The notes beneath the pieces were generated by a model. The model saw nothing but the letters and a program-made list of their open reading frames with translations. It did not search any database and was not told where the DNA came from. From Tannerellaceae bacterium (GTDB lineage Bacteria; Bacteroidota; Bacteroidia; Bacteroidales; Tannerellaceae): DNA of 64,000 bases. Below are positions 26,031-35,136 of this stretch, piece after piece. Position numbers and translations under genes: made by a program. The stretch spans positions 59,521 through 123,520 of the forward strand of contig JAIRPK010000035.1 of the NCBI GenBank assembly GCA_031257015.1, written 5' to 3'. The first letter of the stretch is position 1. Each line of letters opens with the position of its first letter.

Positions 26031-26395
26031 CATGTCGTCACCTGCCAAAATCTAGCCCTTCCTGTCTGGAAATAGCCGTACAGCCGTGAAATTCAGGACA
26101 AACGAAAAAGAAAGTTTTACTTGTAAGACTTTAAAGATCTCGTGCTAACCGCTTAGTATAATAGTAATGAATCCGTATTAAAAATAGCCGTCTGTTTTCA
26201 AGTAAACATGGCAATAAAAAAGAAAGAATTATGAAGATTTTGAATAGATAAGAAACGCCGGGGTTAGAACTAATTCGACGCTTCAAAAATATACAGATGT
26301 TTACTTGCATCGGGAGACATTTATCAAGCTACAATCGTTCAGACATAGCTCTTTAAGTATTTTTCCCGGCTCTGTGAAAAATTTCTGAAAGAACA
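26031..26395. other. Intergenic gap between fabD and the susD 3' end
   Basis: This stretch of about 365 bases between two terminators, with convergent genes on each side, holds no convincing reading frame, RNA gene or repeat that I can see. Confidence 0.5.
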
Positions 26396-26425
26396 AAAGT
26401 TTCCCGGAAAATTCCGGGAAACTTT
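26396..26425 (-). terminator. Terminator of the susC-susD operon
   Basis: AAAGTTTCCCGGAA (26396-26409) and TTCCGGGAAACTTT (26412-26425) are perfect 14-bp arms separated by two bases. On the minus strand they are followed by TGTTCTTTC. It lies about 100 bp after the susD stop. Confidence 0.7.
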
Positions 26426-26523
26426 CGTTCTTATGGATGAAGTAAAAACAGAATTTGAGAATCAGTAATTAACCCAATTGCTTAACTCTAAACGAGGGAA
26501 AAGCATTATCCCCTATTTTCTGT

Positions 26524-28491
26524 TCACAAGCCGTCGTAGCCAGGGTTTTGCTTTAGATTGGGGTTGGCCTGGAGAGCATTGCCAGGGATTGCAAACAAGC
26601 GGCGCGATTTGTCCTTGTTGATACTCCCCTGACTTCCGTCCACGTATCCAGCATTGCCGTCCCACCAGCCGGGGATGGCAAACTCGAATTTCTCGAAGCG
26701 AATCAGGTCGGTGCGACGCTTGCCCTCAAAGATGAACTCCCGTCCACGTTCAACCAAAAGCTCGTCTAGCGTTAACGTAGAGATATTATAACGATCGCGA
26801 GCGGTCTCAGCCTCGGTGGACGACCAGTAATCCGGCAGGAACGCCCGTTTCTTGACGGTGTTTATCAAATCGACTGCTGCTTGAGTTGCCGAGCCTCCGC
26901 TTTTACGCATCAGGGCTTCGGCCTTGGCAAAATATATGTCCGTGAGACGATACAGGATGAAGTGATTGTTGCCGTAGTTCGGGTCAGTCTGTGTCCCAGT
27001 CTTGTATTTATTATAACGAGCGCCAGTGTTCTCTGCACAATCCTGCCACATATAACGATAGTCGTTTTTTGTACTCCAGGGATATTGCAGTTCTGTGCTC
27101 TGCCCGTTGTAGGCACCGGACATATAGACTTCCTTGATATTGTTGTCGTAATTCTGGCACAGAAGCGCTTTTGTTGTCGAGCCATTAAGGGCTTCCTGAA
27201 TTTTTAGTTTTGCGTCGTCTCCCGGAAATTCCGGGGAGTTCCATTCCTTTATTGTTATTGTCCGTTCAGCAACGGGGATTGATGCGGAGCCTGAAACTTC
27301 GATAACGGCCTTTATGGGTTTATAGCAGAAGATGATAGGCCTGTCTGTAAATTCTTCGGTTCCGAGTACATAATCGTTGCGTTTGCGACCTATGTCCTTG
27401 TATGGCCCTTGGTAATTATAGCCTCCGTAGCCATCACCTATGCCGTAAAAGAACCAGCTATGCTTGCGCAGGTCGTTCGGATTATAGGCATGATAAGCGT
27501 TTGGGGTGACGACAATGCCGTTGTTGCCTCCATACTCGGTATTCATGATGTCGCGTTCATTGTATGAGCCGAAATCTCCGCGACCGAGCCACATTCCCTG
27601 GCTTTTGCTGTAAGCGATTTGGAAGATTGCTTCTTTTGAGAGGTTGGCATTATTGTTGGAGAAGGTAACGTCTATATCCTCATCAAGCTGCATTATTCCA
27701 TTGAGTGCACCGCCATCTCCGTTAATCAGTTTGTCGCAATATTTTATACAATCGTCCCACCGCGGCGTTCCTGTCCATATCTCGGCGTTGAGATACATTT
27801 CAACGAGCATGGCATAGACGGCCGCCTTACTCATTCGTCCGGCAAGGGCGTTGGTGAGCGGAAACATATTCTCGGCGATTTCGAGAAGCTCGTCTTCAAT
27901 GAATTTGAAGACTTCGGCTCGCGGAATTGTTGGAGGGCTAAGCGGAGTTCCAACCTGAGTGACAACGGGAATATTTCCGTAAAGGTCCATGAGCCGCAAA
28001 TAGTGCCAGGCACGTAATGCGCGTAGTTCGCCTATGTAACCTGCCTTGTCTGCGTCGGTAAGGCCAATTGCATTAAAATCTACCAGTTCAAAGTCTGCAA
28101 TGGTGCTGTTGCAGAAACCCATTCCCCAAAACATCAACCGCCATGCGCTCCACGTGGTATTGTCTGACGTAGCAGATGTCCACGAGTGATAGTGCAGACG
28201 TCCATGGTCTCCGCCGTCGTATCCGTGACGACCTTTTTGTGGCCAAGCGAGCTGGTCGGCAGACATTTCGGATATTCTCCACTGCCCGGTCTGTCCGGTC
28301 GGCGCTGCCCAGGCATTGGCATGAGTATATGGGCGTTCAACACCGGCCTGAATTTGGATAGCATTTTTATAGAAAGTTTCTGCCGTTATCTGGTCATAAG
28401 GAAGTACGTCCAAATCGGAGCAGGCGGAGAAAACTAAGCCGGAAAGGATTGCGATTAATAATATGCTATATTTTTTCATCTGTGTATTCAT
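26524..28491 (-). CDS. SusD/RagB family surface glycan-binding lipoprotein
   Basis: SusD-type lipoproteins sit on the SusC porin as a lid and deliver oligosaccharides or peptides. From the Met at 28491 the product is 655 residues. The signal peptide ends in a lipobox with FSAC, followed by SDLDVLPYDQITAETFYKN, the usual start of mature SusD proteins. The TPR-like helices include ELRALRAWHYLRLMDLYGNIPVV, a hallmark SusD motif. The C-terminal part has FILYRLTDIYFAKAEALMR, LLVERGREFIFEGKRRTDLIRF and a GYDGL end. The start 15 bp upstream would overlap susC and is disfavoured. No glycoside hydrolase, peptidase or regulator accompanies the pair, so the substrate is open. Confidence 0.93.
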   Translation of the reverse strand: MNTQMKKYSILLIAILSGLVFSACSDLDVLPYDQITAETFYKNAIQIQAGVERPYTHANAWAAPTGQTGQWRISEMSADQLAWPQKGRHGYDGGDHGRLHYHSWTSATSDNTTWSAWRLMFWGMGFCNSTIADFELVDFNAIGLTDADKAGYIGELRALRAWHYLRLMDLYGNIPVVTQVGTPLSPPTIPRAEVFKFIEDELLEIAENMFPLTNALAGRMSKAAVYAMLVEMYLNAEIWTGTPRWDDCIKYCDKLINGDGGALNGIMQLDEDIDVTFSNNNANLSKEAIFQIAYSKSQGMWLGRGDFGSYNERDIMNTEYGGNNGIVVTPNAYHAYNPNDLRKHSWFFYGIGDGYGGYNYQGPYKDIGRKRNDYVLGTEEFTDRPIIFCYKPIKAVIEVSGSASIPVAERTITIKEWNSPEFPGDDAKLKIQEALNGSTTKALLCQNYDNNIKEVYMSGAYNGQSTELQYPWSTKNDYRYMWQDCAENTGARYNKYKTGTQTDPNYGNNHFILYRLTDIYFAKAEALMRKSGGSATQAAVDLINTVKKRAFLPDYWSSTEAETARDRYNISTLTLDELLVERGREFIFEGKRRTDLIRFEKFEFAIPGWWDGNAGYVDGSQGSINKDKSRRLFAIPGNALQANPNLKQNPGYDGL

Positions 28492-28495
28492 TAAA

Positions 28496-31400
28496 TTAAA
28501 AACCAAGATTGATACCGAACATTAACGTGGAAGTAACCGGATAGAATGAGCGCCCCTCGACGCTAGGCTCAAAGCCTGTATCGTTCAATTCCGGTGTAGA
28601 GCCTTTGTAGGCGGTGAAAGTGGCAAGGTTTTGCCCGGAAGCATAAACGCGGAGGTTCCTGATCCACTTGTGGCTCTTCAGCTTGAAGTTGTATCCGAGA
28701 GTAAGATTGTCAAGTTTGACGAAGTCTCCCTGTTCGAGATAATAGTCGGAATACTGCGGCGCATCATGAAGCTGAGCGTGCGTCGTAATGGCAGAAGATA
28801 GCACGTTGTTTGGCAACCAGTTGAGATTGCCGAAATAAAGCTCCTTGAGGTTAAGAATCTGAAAATCGAATTTGCCTCTGAAGAAGATGGTCAGGTCAAA
28901 CCCTTTATATTTAAATGTATTGGAGAGGGATGCCTGATATTTCGGCGTTCCGTTGCCAATGTAGGCAAGATCTTCGGGCTTAATCTCCGAGAGGGAAACA
29001 ACTTGGTTATCCTTATTATAAAATTGCCAGCGCCCGTCGTCAGTAAATCCAGCGAATCGCTTACCATAAAAACCTCCGGTTGCTTTACCTTCTTCTGTTC
29101 GGAAAGCATTGCCCAAGGCGCCGGGCGAAGGCAATCCGTACCATTCTTTATATGTTGCTTTATAAATATCATTCGACAGGGATTCGAGAATATTTTTTTG
29201 ATAAGAAAATGTAAAGTCCGCGCTCCATGAGAATGACTTGCTATTCAGTACGTCGGCATTGATTCCGATTTCGATACCCTTGTTGCTCATCGTCCCGACA
29301 TTTGTCCAGAGACTGCTAAGAACAAAGGGAGGCAGCTGGGCATTGTATTCGTCAAGAATATCAACCGTCCTCCGGTTATAGATGTCAATCGTACCGCTAA
29401 TCCTGTCCTTGAGGATAGAGTAGTCAATACCGAAGTTCAGTTCATGCTTTTCTTCCCACTTGAGATTGGGATTCGGATTACGCGCAGGGCCATAGGTCTG
29501 ATACCATGTGCTGCCGACAGGATATTGTCCGCCTGTGCTGAGAGTTGTCATGTAGAGATAGTTGTCATCAGGAATATTGCCGGTGACGCCATAGCCGATG
29601 CGAACCTTCAAATTGTTCACAAACTCTACATTCTCCATGAAAGATTCCTTTGACAGCGCCCAACCGGCAGAAACCGCAGGGAATGTGCCCCATCGCTTGT
29701 TCTTTCCGAAACGCGACGAACCTTCGTACCTCATCGTGGCAGAAAACAAATACTTATCCATCAATGAATAGTTTACTCTGCCGAAGAAGGCAGCCAGCTT
29801 ATCGTCGCGCTTCGTGCTCCCCATATTAGCACGGGATGTTCCGGACTGGCTGATGCCGGTTCCGTTCCCTAAATTGTTGTAGGCAAAGACATCGGTAAGG
29901 AAACCGGAGTTCCATGCGTCAAAACTCTCAAAGACGTGATATTCATAATTATGACCGGCGATAATGTTTATGGAATGAATCTCGTTTATTCTTCCGGAAT
30001 AGTCCAGCGTCATCTCCAAACCCTTTCGGATGTCATTTTCAGACCATTTCTGCGCACGTCCTCCACCAGCTACATCATTGACAGAGGTTTTACTGTCGCG
30101 AGTAAAGTATTGACTTCTTGTCTGGTTATACTGTTGCCATGAACCCATTACAGAAGCTTTTAAACCTTCGACGACTGTAAGGATAGCCTTTGAAGAAAGC
30201 AGCCAGCTAGAGCGATTACTAATATCCTCCTTCGTTTCATATCGTGCTAAGGGATTCCACGAATTATAGGCATTATCCTCCAGCCAATTTCCGTTTTCAT
30301 CTTTCGCAGGTTCGGTCGGGTTTCGTTGCGATGCCTGTTCCCATGCGTCATTTTCGCCGACATGATTACGCTCCCGGAAATTGGAAGTTAAATTCAACTG
30401 GACTTCCAAACGATCATTAAGACCAAGATGATTAACATTCAGCCTTGCTCCCCAGTTAGTGTTTCCTGATTCAACAGCAATAGGGTTAAACTCACGGTAG
30501 AAGACGGAAGCACGATAGTTCGTCGTGCGCGTGCCTCCACTCATGGCCAGGTTATGAACCTGAGAGAGGTTGTCCCTGTCGGTCAGCAAGTCTTGCCAGT
30601 CGGTATTCTTTCCGTAATCGACCATCATATTGGCATTGTAACCTCCTGCCTGCATATAATTACGGTATTCTTCGCCCGAAAGAACTTCAGGCTGCCTGTA
30701 AACATAATCATGCGTCATGTATCCGGAGTATTCAAAGGTAGATTTAAGCTCGCCTGTCGTTTTTCCTCTTTTCGTAGTGACAAGAACAACTCCGTTCGAG
30801 CCTCTTGTACCATAAATGGCAGCCGCAGAAGCATCCTTGAGCACGCTGAACCCTTCGATATCCTCAGCCGGAATCCATGACAAGTCGCCACCCGGAACAC
30901 CGTCAATAACAATCAAGGGAGAATTGGAACTGCGCATCGAACTGACGCCACGGATTTGGATGCTCACTCCGCCGCGAGGGTCGCCACCGTTGGAATTAGT
31001 AATAACAAGTCCGGGAATTTTCCCTTTGGCGAGTTCCAAAGCACTGGAGGCAGCCGCGGTAGTATTAAACTTATCCCCTTTAAGCGAGGAGACAGCAGCC
31101 GTAACTTCACTCTTCTTCTGCGTACCGTAGCCGACGACAACTATTTCTTCAATCGTACGGACATCCTCATTTAGCTGGATGTTCAAAACAATATTAGACC
31201 TTTCCGGCAAGGTTATATCCTGCGAAACATAACCAATATAGGAAACAGTCAGAACCGACCTGGGAGGAACATTCAAACTGAAAGCTCCGTCAATGTCCGT
31301 CACAACTCCATTGGAAGTTCCTTTCTGAACAACGCTGGCTCCGACGATAGATTCCCCTGTCGACCCGTCAACAACTTTTCCCTTCACAAGGTTCCCCTGC

Positions 31401-31501
31401 TGTGCAAAAGCAACAGGCGAAAGAGACAGAAAGAAAAAGGATAAAATACATAGTGAAAAAAAAGAAATCTGTGTTTTAATTCTATTAAGATAATACATCA
31501 T
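28496..31501 (-). CDS. SusC/RagA family TonB-linked outer-membrane transporter
   Basis: The 1001-residue protein has a signal peptide (ending VAFAQ, about residue 34) and a carboxypeptidase-regulatory-like domain (VKGKVVDGSTGESIVGASV, GVVTDIDGAFSLNV; about 38-115). The SusC-specific TonB-box region IEEIVVVGYGTQKKSEVTAAV follows. The plug has the family motif VLKDASAAAIYGTRGSNGVVLVTTK, and the 22-strand barrel ends MFGINLGF. It pumps nutrients captured with the SusD lipoprotein encoded 4 bp downstream. The upstream gap carries a 26-bp inverted-repeat-flanked promoter (31651-31789), so expression is probably switched on and off by DNA inversion. Confidence 0.95.
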   Translation of the reverse strand: MMYYLNRIKTQISFFSLCILSFFFLSLSPVAFAQQGNLVKGKVVDGSTGESIVGASVVQKGTSNGVVTDIDGAFSLNVPPRSVLTVSYIGYVSQDITLPERSNIVLNIQLNEDVRTIEEIVVVGYGTQKKSEVTAAVSSLKGDKFNTTAAASSALELAKGKIPGLVITNSNGGDPRGGVSIQIRGVSSMRSSNSPLIVIDGVPGGDLSWIPAEDIEGFSVLKDASAAAIYGTRGSNGVVLVTTKRGKTTGELKSTFEYSGYMTHDYVYRQPEVLSGEEYRNYMQAGGYNANMMVDYGKNTDWQDLLTDRDNLSQVHNLAMSGGTRTTNYRASVFYREFNPIAVESGNTNWGARLNVNHLGLNDRLEVQLNLTSNFRERNHVGENDAWEQASQRNPTEPAKDENGNWLEDNAYNSWNPLARYETKEDISNRSSWLLSSKAILTVVEGLKASVMGSWQQYNQTRSQYFTRDSKTSVNDVAGGGRAQKWSENDIRKGLEMTLDYSGRINEIHSINIIAGHNYEYHVFESFDAWNSGFLTDVFAYNNLGNGTGISQSGTSRANMGSTKRDDKLAAFFGRVNYSLMDKYLFSATMRYEGSSRFGKNKRWGTFPAVSAGWALSKESFMENVEFVNNLKVRIGYGVTGNIPDDNYLYMTTLSTGGQYPVGSTWYQTYGPARNPNPNLKWEEKHELNFGIDYSILKDRISGTIDIYNRRTVDILDEYNAQLPPFVLSSLWTNVGTMSNKGIEIGINADVLNSKSFSWSADFTFSYQKNILESLSNDIYKATYKEWYGLPSPGALGNAFRTEEGKATGGFYGKRFAGFTDDGRWQFYNKDNQVVSLSEIKPEDLAYIGNGTPKYQASLSNTFKYKGFDLTIFFRGKFDFQILNLKELYFGNLNWLPNNVLSSAITTHAQLHDAPQYSDYYLEQGDFVKLDNLTLGYNFKLKSHKWIRNLRVYASGQNLATFTAYKGSTPELNDTGFEPSVEGRSFYPVTSTLMFGINLGF

Positions 31502-31650
31502 AATAATTATTAGGGTTAAAAAACTAAAAGTGAAACAAAAAAAATCTGTTCAGCCCTGTCCGTATTATCAACAGAGCCAACATTCTGTAAAATCAATCAT
31601 TTATCATAGGCAATTGTGTGTATGAAAAAGTTAACAATCCTTGTAAGTAA

Positions 31651-31789
31651 AAACGTTCGTTTAATTTGACAGGAACAAATGTAGCAGAAAAGTTTTTTGA
31701 CGCAAAGCAAATACTGAAAAATCAATATGTTCTGCGTTTCCCATTCAGACGTTCCGGGAGCAAGTTCCTGTCAAATTAAACGAACGTTT
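31651..31789. repeat. Invertible-promoter element (inverton): perfect 26-bp inverted repeats around an 87-bp segment
   Basis: The left arm 31651-31676 starts AAACGTTCGTTTAATTTG and ends ACAGGAAC. The right arm 31764-31789 is its exact reverse complement. Base pairs just outside the arms do not match. The arm begins with AAACGTTCGT, which fits the ARACGTWCGT motif I recall for the sites of the Mpi serine invertase in Bacteroides fragilis. The 87-bp core holds a complete promoter pointing left towards susC, 150 bp away. Inversion would turn that promoter away from susC. No invertase gene lies in the window, as expected for a trans-acting master invertase. A miniature transposon is the main alternative. 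Confidence 0.8.
31676..31706 (-). promoter_or_regulatory. Promoter of susC-susD inside the invertible segment (ON orientation)
   Basis: On the minus strand TTTG (31706-31703) and TACATTTG (31683-31676) are both perfect -33 and -7 elements with a 19-base spacing, the classic Bacteroidetes arrangement. The -7 box touches the left inverted-repeat arm, so transcription would start inside the arm and give a leader of about 170 nt before susC. Confidence 0.75.
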
Positions 31790-32052
31790 AAACTGCCTGG
31801 GACTTTTTCTCCTTAATAATTTAGCAGTCAGGCATGAATCCAAAATATCCGGCATTTTTCCCAATCCGAAGCGAATTTGTTTAAAGGCTTCAGCAAGCAA
31901 TCCGTTTTCAGCATAAAAACACCCTGGCCAGTTATTGTTTACAGTTCCAAAATTCAGTTCACATATAATTGCACAACGATTCAAAAGCACATTAACATTT
32001 ACGGAACATCAAACTAGACAAAACAAACAGAAAAAAGCAAATCGAAAAGCTA

Positions 32053-32060
32053 TATCTTTG
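32053..32060 (+). promoter_or_regulatory. -7 box upstream of the DUF2461 gene
   Basis: TATCTTTG, a perfect TAnnTTTG, lies 43 bp before the start codon. No clear -33 element. Confidence 0.5.
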
Positions 32061-32103
32061 TGTGCATAAAATATAAAACATTAATAGCATAACACATAAA
32101 AGA

Positions 32104-32784
32104 ATGACCATAATAGCAGAAATCTTGAATTACCTTAGAGACCTCTCCCAAAACAACAACCGCGAATGGTTCAACGCCAACAAAGGCCGTTACAACGAAC
32201 TCAAAGAAGCACATACAGGCATCATCCAGGAAATCATCGACCGATTGAGCAAAAATGATTCGGAATTAGCCCACCTTCAGGCAAAAGACTGCCTCTTCCG
32301 CATCCACAGAGACATTCGCTTCTCCCCCAACAAACTTCCGTACAAGACATATTTCGGAGCATACATCTGCGCAGGCGGAGGACGAAAAAGTCCACGTTCA
32401 GGCTACTATTTACATCTTGAGCCGGACAATTGCCTTTTATCCGGCGGACTATGGATGCCGGAACCCAAACTGTTAAGGCGCCTTCGTCAAGACATATACG
32501 ACCATATCGACGAATTTCTCGGCATCCTGGAAAGACCCTCGTTCAAAGCCGTCTATCCGGGACTTGACGGAGAGATGTTGAAGCGCGTTCCAAGCAATTT
32601 CCCCTTTAATTTCGAGTATGAACATCTGCTGCGCTACAAAGACTACTGCATAACAACAAAGAAACCGGACAGTTTCTTCGACGACCCCGAATGGATTTCC
32701 CATGCAATAGACATCTTTAGTTTACAAATCCCCTTCCATCGCTTCCTTAATTATACAGTCGATGAGCTAAACGGCAAGAAATAA
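32104..32784 (+). CDS. DUF2461 (TIGR02453-like) family protein
   Basis: The 226-residue protein matches the DUF2461 pattern: an N-terminal FLRDLSxNNNREWFNANKxRY-like segment (LRDLSQNNNREWFNANK), FRIHRDIRFSPNKLPYKTYFG, and GYYLHLEPDNCLLSGGLWMP. The family is widespread, cytoplasmic and of unknown function. It precedes the DUF362 ferredoxin-like gene by 18 bp, and the two probably share a transcript. Confidence 0.88.
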   Translation: MTIIAEILNYLRDLSQNNNREWFNANKGRYNELKEAHTGIIQEIIDRLSKNDSELAHLQAKDCLFRIHRDIRFSPNKLPYKTYFGAYICAGGGRKSPRSGYYLHLEPDNCLLSGGLWMPEPKLLRRLRQDIYDHIDEFLGILERPSFKAVYPGLDGEMLKRVPSNFPFNFEYEHLLRYKDYCITTKKPDSFFDDPEWISHAIDIFSLQIPFHRFLNYTVDELNGKK

Positions 32785-32802
32785 CATTTAAATGAGTAAC
32801 AA

Positions 32803-33924
32803 ATGAATACACCTAAAGTTTATTTTACCAATCTGCGCACAACTCCCTCAAGCAATCTCCTCGTAAAAATGGAACGCCTCGTCCGAAAAGCAGGCATAGA
32901 GACAATAGACTTCAAAAACAAATTCGTTGCCGTTAAAATACATTTCGGCGAACCCGGCAACCTGGCCTACATCCGTCCCAACTATGCCGCACGCCTCACA
33001 ACCCTTATCCGCAACCTTGGAGGAAAGCCATTCCTCACCGACAGCAATACACTCTACTCCGGCGGACGCTCCAACGCCGTCGACCATTTGCAAAGCGCAA
33101 TGGAAAACGGATTCAACCCCATCTCCGCAAAGTGCAACGTCATTATCGCCGACGGAGTAAAAGGCACAGACTACCGCGAAATCCCCCTTCCCAACGCCGA
33201 ATATTGTAAAGCCCCCAAAATAGGCGCTGCCATAGCCGATGCCGACATTATCATCAGCATGAACCACTTTAAAGGCCATGAGCAAAGCGGCTTCGGAGGC
33301 GCATTAAAGAACCTCGGAATGGGATCCGCAAGCGTAGGAGGAAAGCTGGAACTGCACTCCGCATCACAACCCATTATCGACAAGGAATCATGCACCGGAT
33401 GCGCAATATGCGTAAAGCATTGCGCCCACGAAGCAGTCAAACTGGACGGAAACCGAAAGGCAACCATCGACTATGACAAGTGCGTAGGCTGCGGACAATG
33501 CGTAGCAGTATGCCAGTACGACGGCGCAATACTCGGCGAAAGCGACACCTCCGAACGGCTTAACTGCAAAATAGCCGAATACTCAAAAGCAGTACTCGCC
33601 GACAAGCCCAACTTCCACGTCAGCTTCATCATGAACGTCTCCCCGGAATGTGACTGCTGGAATCATAATGACGCCGCAATAATTCCAGATCTCGGCATCC
33701 TCGCGTCCTTCGACCCGATTGCCCTCGACCAGGCCTGCGCCGACATGGTCACGACAGCCCCGTCGCTGACAGAGAGCATACTCGGACAAAAATATCCCCA
33801 GACCCACCTCGAAGGGCAGGACAAGTTCAAACTCGTGCATCCCGAAACGCAATGGCAAGCCGGACTTGCGCACGGCGAAAAAATAGGCCTCGGCATCCGC
33901 AAATATCAACTCGAAAGCATCTGA
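32803..33924 (+). CDS. DUF362 protein with two [4Fe-4S] ferredoxin clusters
   Basis: The 373-residue protein starts with a DUF362 region (about residues 1-190: VAVKIHFGEPGNLAYIRP, MNHFKGHEQSGFGGALKNLGMG). A bacterial-type ferredoxin domain is inserted with CTGCAICVKHC (Cys197, 200, 203, 207) and CVGCGQCVAVC (Cys227, 230, 233, 237). The C-terminal DUF362 part has DFDPIALDQ-like SFDPIALDQACADM. It most likely binds two [4Fe-4S] clusters and takes part in an unknown electron-transfer or radical reaction in the cytoplasm. It lies 18 bp after the DUF2461 gene. Confidence 0.9.
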   Translation: MNTPKVYFTNLRTTPSSNLLVKMERLVRKAGIETIDFKNKFVAVKIHFGEPGNLAYIRPNYAARLTTLIRNLGGKPFLTDSNTLYSGGRSNAVDHLQSAMENGFNPISAKCNVIIADGVKGTDYREIPLPNAEYCKAPKIGAAIADADIIISMNHFKGHEQSGFGGALKNLGMGSASVGGKLELHSASQPIIDKESCTGCAICVKHCAHEAVKLDGNRKATIDYDKCVGCGQCVAVCQYDGAILGESDTSERLNCKIAEYSKAVLADKPNFHVSFIMNVSPECDCWNHNDAAIIPDLGILASFDPIALDQACADMVTTAPSLTESILGQKYPQTHLEGQDKFKLVHPETQWQAGLAHGEKIGLGIRKYQLESI

Positions 33925-33998
33925 ACACGATGACTCCACTCCCGTTTAAGCGTCATAAATAGCAGCCAAGGCCGAAGCAACACAGAAAAAAGCAAGGC

Positions 33999-34068
33999 AA
34001 CGCCCTGCAACAGACGAATAACATAAACCGATACGCTCGGATAAAGTTTACGCCTGTCGCAGGGCGTT
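33999..34068 (+). terminator. Terminator after the DUF362 gene
   Basis: AACGCCCTGC (33999-34008) and GCAGGGCGTT (34059-34068) pair over 10 bp, with extra CAG/CTG pairing inside, followed by TATTTG. It lies about 75 bp after the stop codon. Confidence 0.6.
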
Positions 34069-34428
34069 TATTTGTGCCGGCACACCCCTGGAATACAGCA
34101 GGAAAACACACAAACGACTCAAAATATATTGAGAACCTCTCACACTGAAAAATTACCATGCCAAAGGAGTGAATATTTTCAATTATGATTTAAAAGATGA
34201 ACTTTCAGGCAAATGTTAAAAAAATAACTTACCCATCATAAATTACTAATTATAATGACATTCCAGCAAATTTTAACATTAATCCAAACCTTAAAAAAAA
34301 TTATATTGATGACAAAAATGAGTTTTTCGGATTTGTGATGTGAAAAGAAACTTTTTAACCGATTAAAATAATATAAATTTTGAATGAGCAGATGAATTTT
34401 AAGTGATAATTATCCGGAAATACAGTTA
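34069..34428. other. AT-rich intergenic region before the mirrored repeat array
   Basis: About 360 AT-rich bases without a convincing reading frame or RNA gene. The right end leads into the promoter-like box at 34429. Confidence 0.5.
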
Positions 34429-34436
34429 TATTTTTG
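34429..34436 (+). promoter_or_regulatory. -7 box in front of the mirrored 21-bp array
   Basis: TATTTTTG fits TAnnTTTG exactly and lies 22 bp before the ATG at 34459. No TTTG is found at the right distance upstream. If active, it would drive transcription through the whole array. Confidence 0.45.
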
Positions 34437-34458
34437 TCGCATCAAATAAAAACATGAT

Positions 34459-35010
34459 ATGATAAAGAAATATTTGAACATGCAAACAATGAGCTTCGCA
34501 CTCATCACGGGAAATCCGGAAAACAACCGGACAAATCCCGCCGGCAACTTGGCAGACTGTAAATTAAACATGTTTTCCTGCCGATCGAACATGTTTTTTT
34601 TCCTGTTGTACATGTTTTTTTGCCGGCTGAACATGTTTTCCTGCCGATTGTACATGTTTTCTTCCCGATTGAACATGTTTTTCTCCCGGTTGAACATGTT
34701 TTTCTGCCGGCTGAACATGTTCAGCTACCTCTATAACCTGCATAATTGCCAAAAAAACATGTACAATCGTCAGGAAAACATGTTCAATTGCCAAAAAAAC
34801 ATGTACAATCGCCAGGAAAACATGTACAATTGCCAAGAAAACATGTACAATCGCCGGGAAAACATGTACAGCCGTCAGAAAAACATGTACAATCGCCAGG
34901 AAAACATGTACAATTCCCAGAAAAACATGTTCAATCGACAAAAAAACATGTTTTCTCAACAAATAAACATGTTGGATTCAAGAGAGTATAACTTGAAATG
35001 CCAAAACTGA
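34459..35010 (+). CDS. Possible heptad-repeat protein spanning the mirrored 21-bp array (NMFxxRL / NMYNRQE)
   Basis: A 183-codon frame starts MIKKYLNMQTMSFALITG just downstream of a -7 box. It then runs through about 20 heptads, first of the type NMFSCRL or NMFFSRL, then NMYNRQE or NMFNRQK. Asn-Met-aromatic is almost invariant, while the last four residues vary. The change of heptad type at the middle follows the inversion of the underlying DNA unit. The minus strand is also open over long stretches. The promoter and a plausible non-repeat N-terminus make this the best candidate among the array frames for a real product. No known family; function unknown. Confidence 0.35.
   Translation: MIKKYLNMQTMSFALITGNPENNRTNPAGNLADCKLNMFSCRSNMFFFLLYMFFCRLNMFSCRLYMFSSRLNMFFSRLNMFFCRLNMFSYLYNLHNCQKNMYNRQENMFNCQKNMYNRQENMYNCQENMYNRRENMYSRQKNMYNRQENMYNSQKNMFNRQKNMFSQQINMLDSREYNLKCQN
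34567..34986. repeat. Mirrored 21-bp tandem repeat array, about 20 units with ACATGT cores
   Basis: Twenty abutting 21-bp units start at 34567 and every 21 bases to 34966. Nearly all begin AACATGT or TACATGT, so a six-base palindrome recurs with exact 21-bp phasing. Units 1-7 (34567-34713) have spacers of the type TTTCCTGCCGATTG. From about unit 10 (34756) the spacers are the reverse complement, CAATCGCCAGGAAA. The array thus turns round at a short centre (about 34714-34755) and forms a large imperfect inverted repeat of roughly 150 bp per arm. The phase is not broken at the turn. Confidence 0.95.
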
Positions 35011-35136
35011 AGATTAAAATTCAACAGAAAAGCCAATACTCAACAAATCCAACATGTTCTTTGTCAATATTCATATTAACACATGCTTACAGGAAAGTTT
35101 TTTTCATAGTATTACAACTAATTAATTTAAACCAAA

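Noticed and set aside
31745..31990. Minus-strand frame of 81 codons overlapping the inverton arm
   Set aside because: It overlaps the inverted repeat and has no family match or promoter; it is better explained as non-coding.
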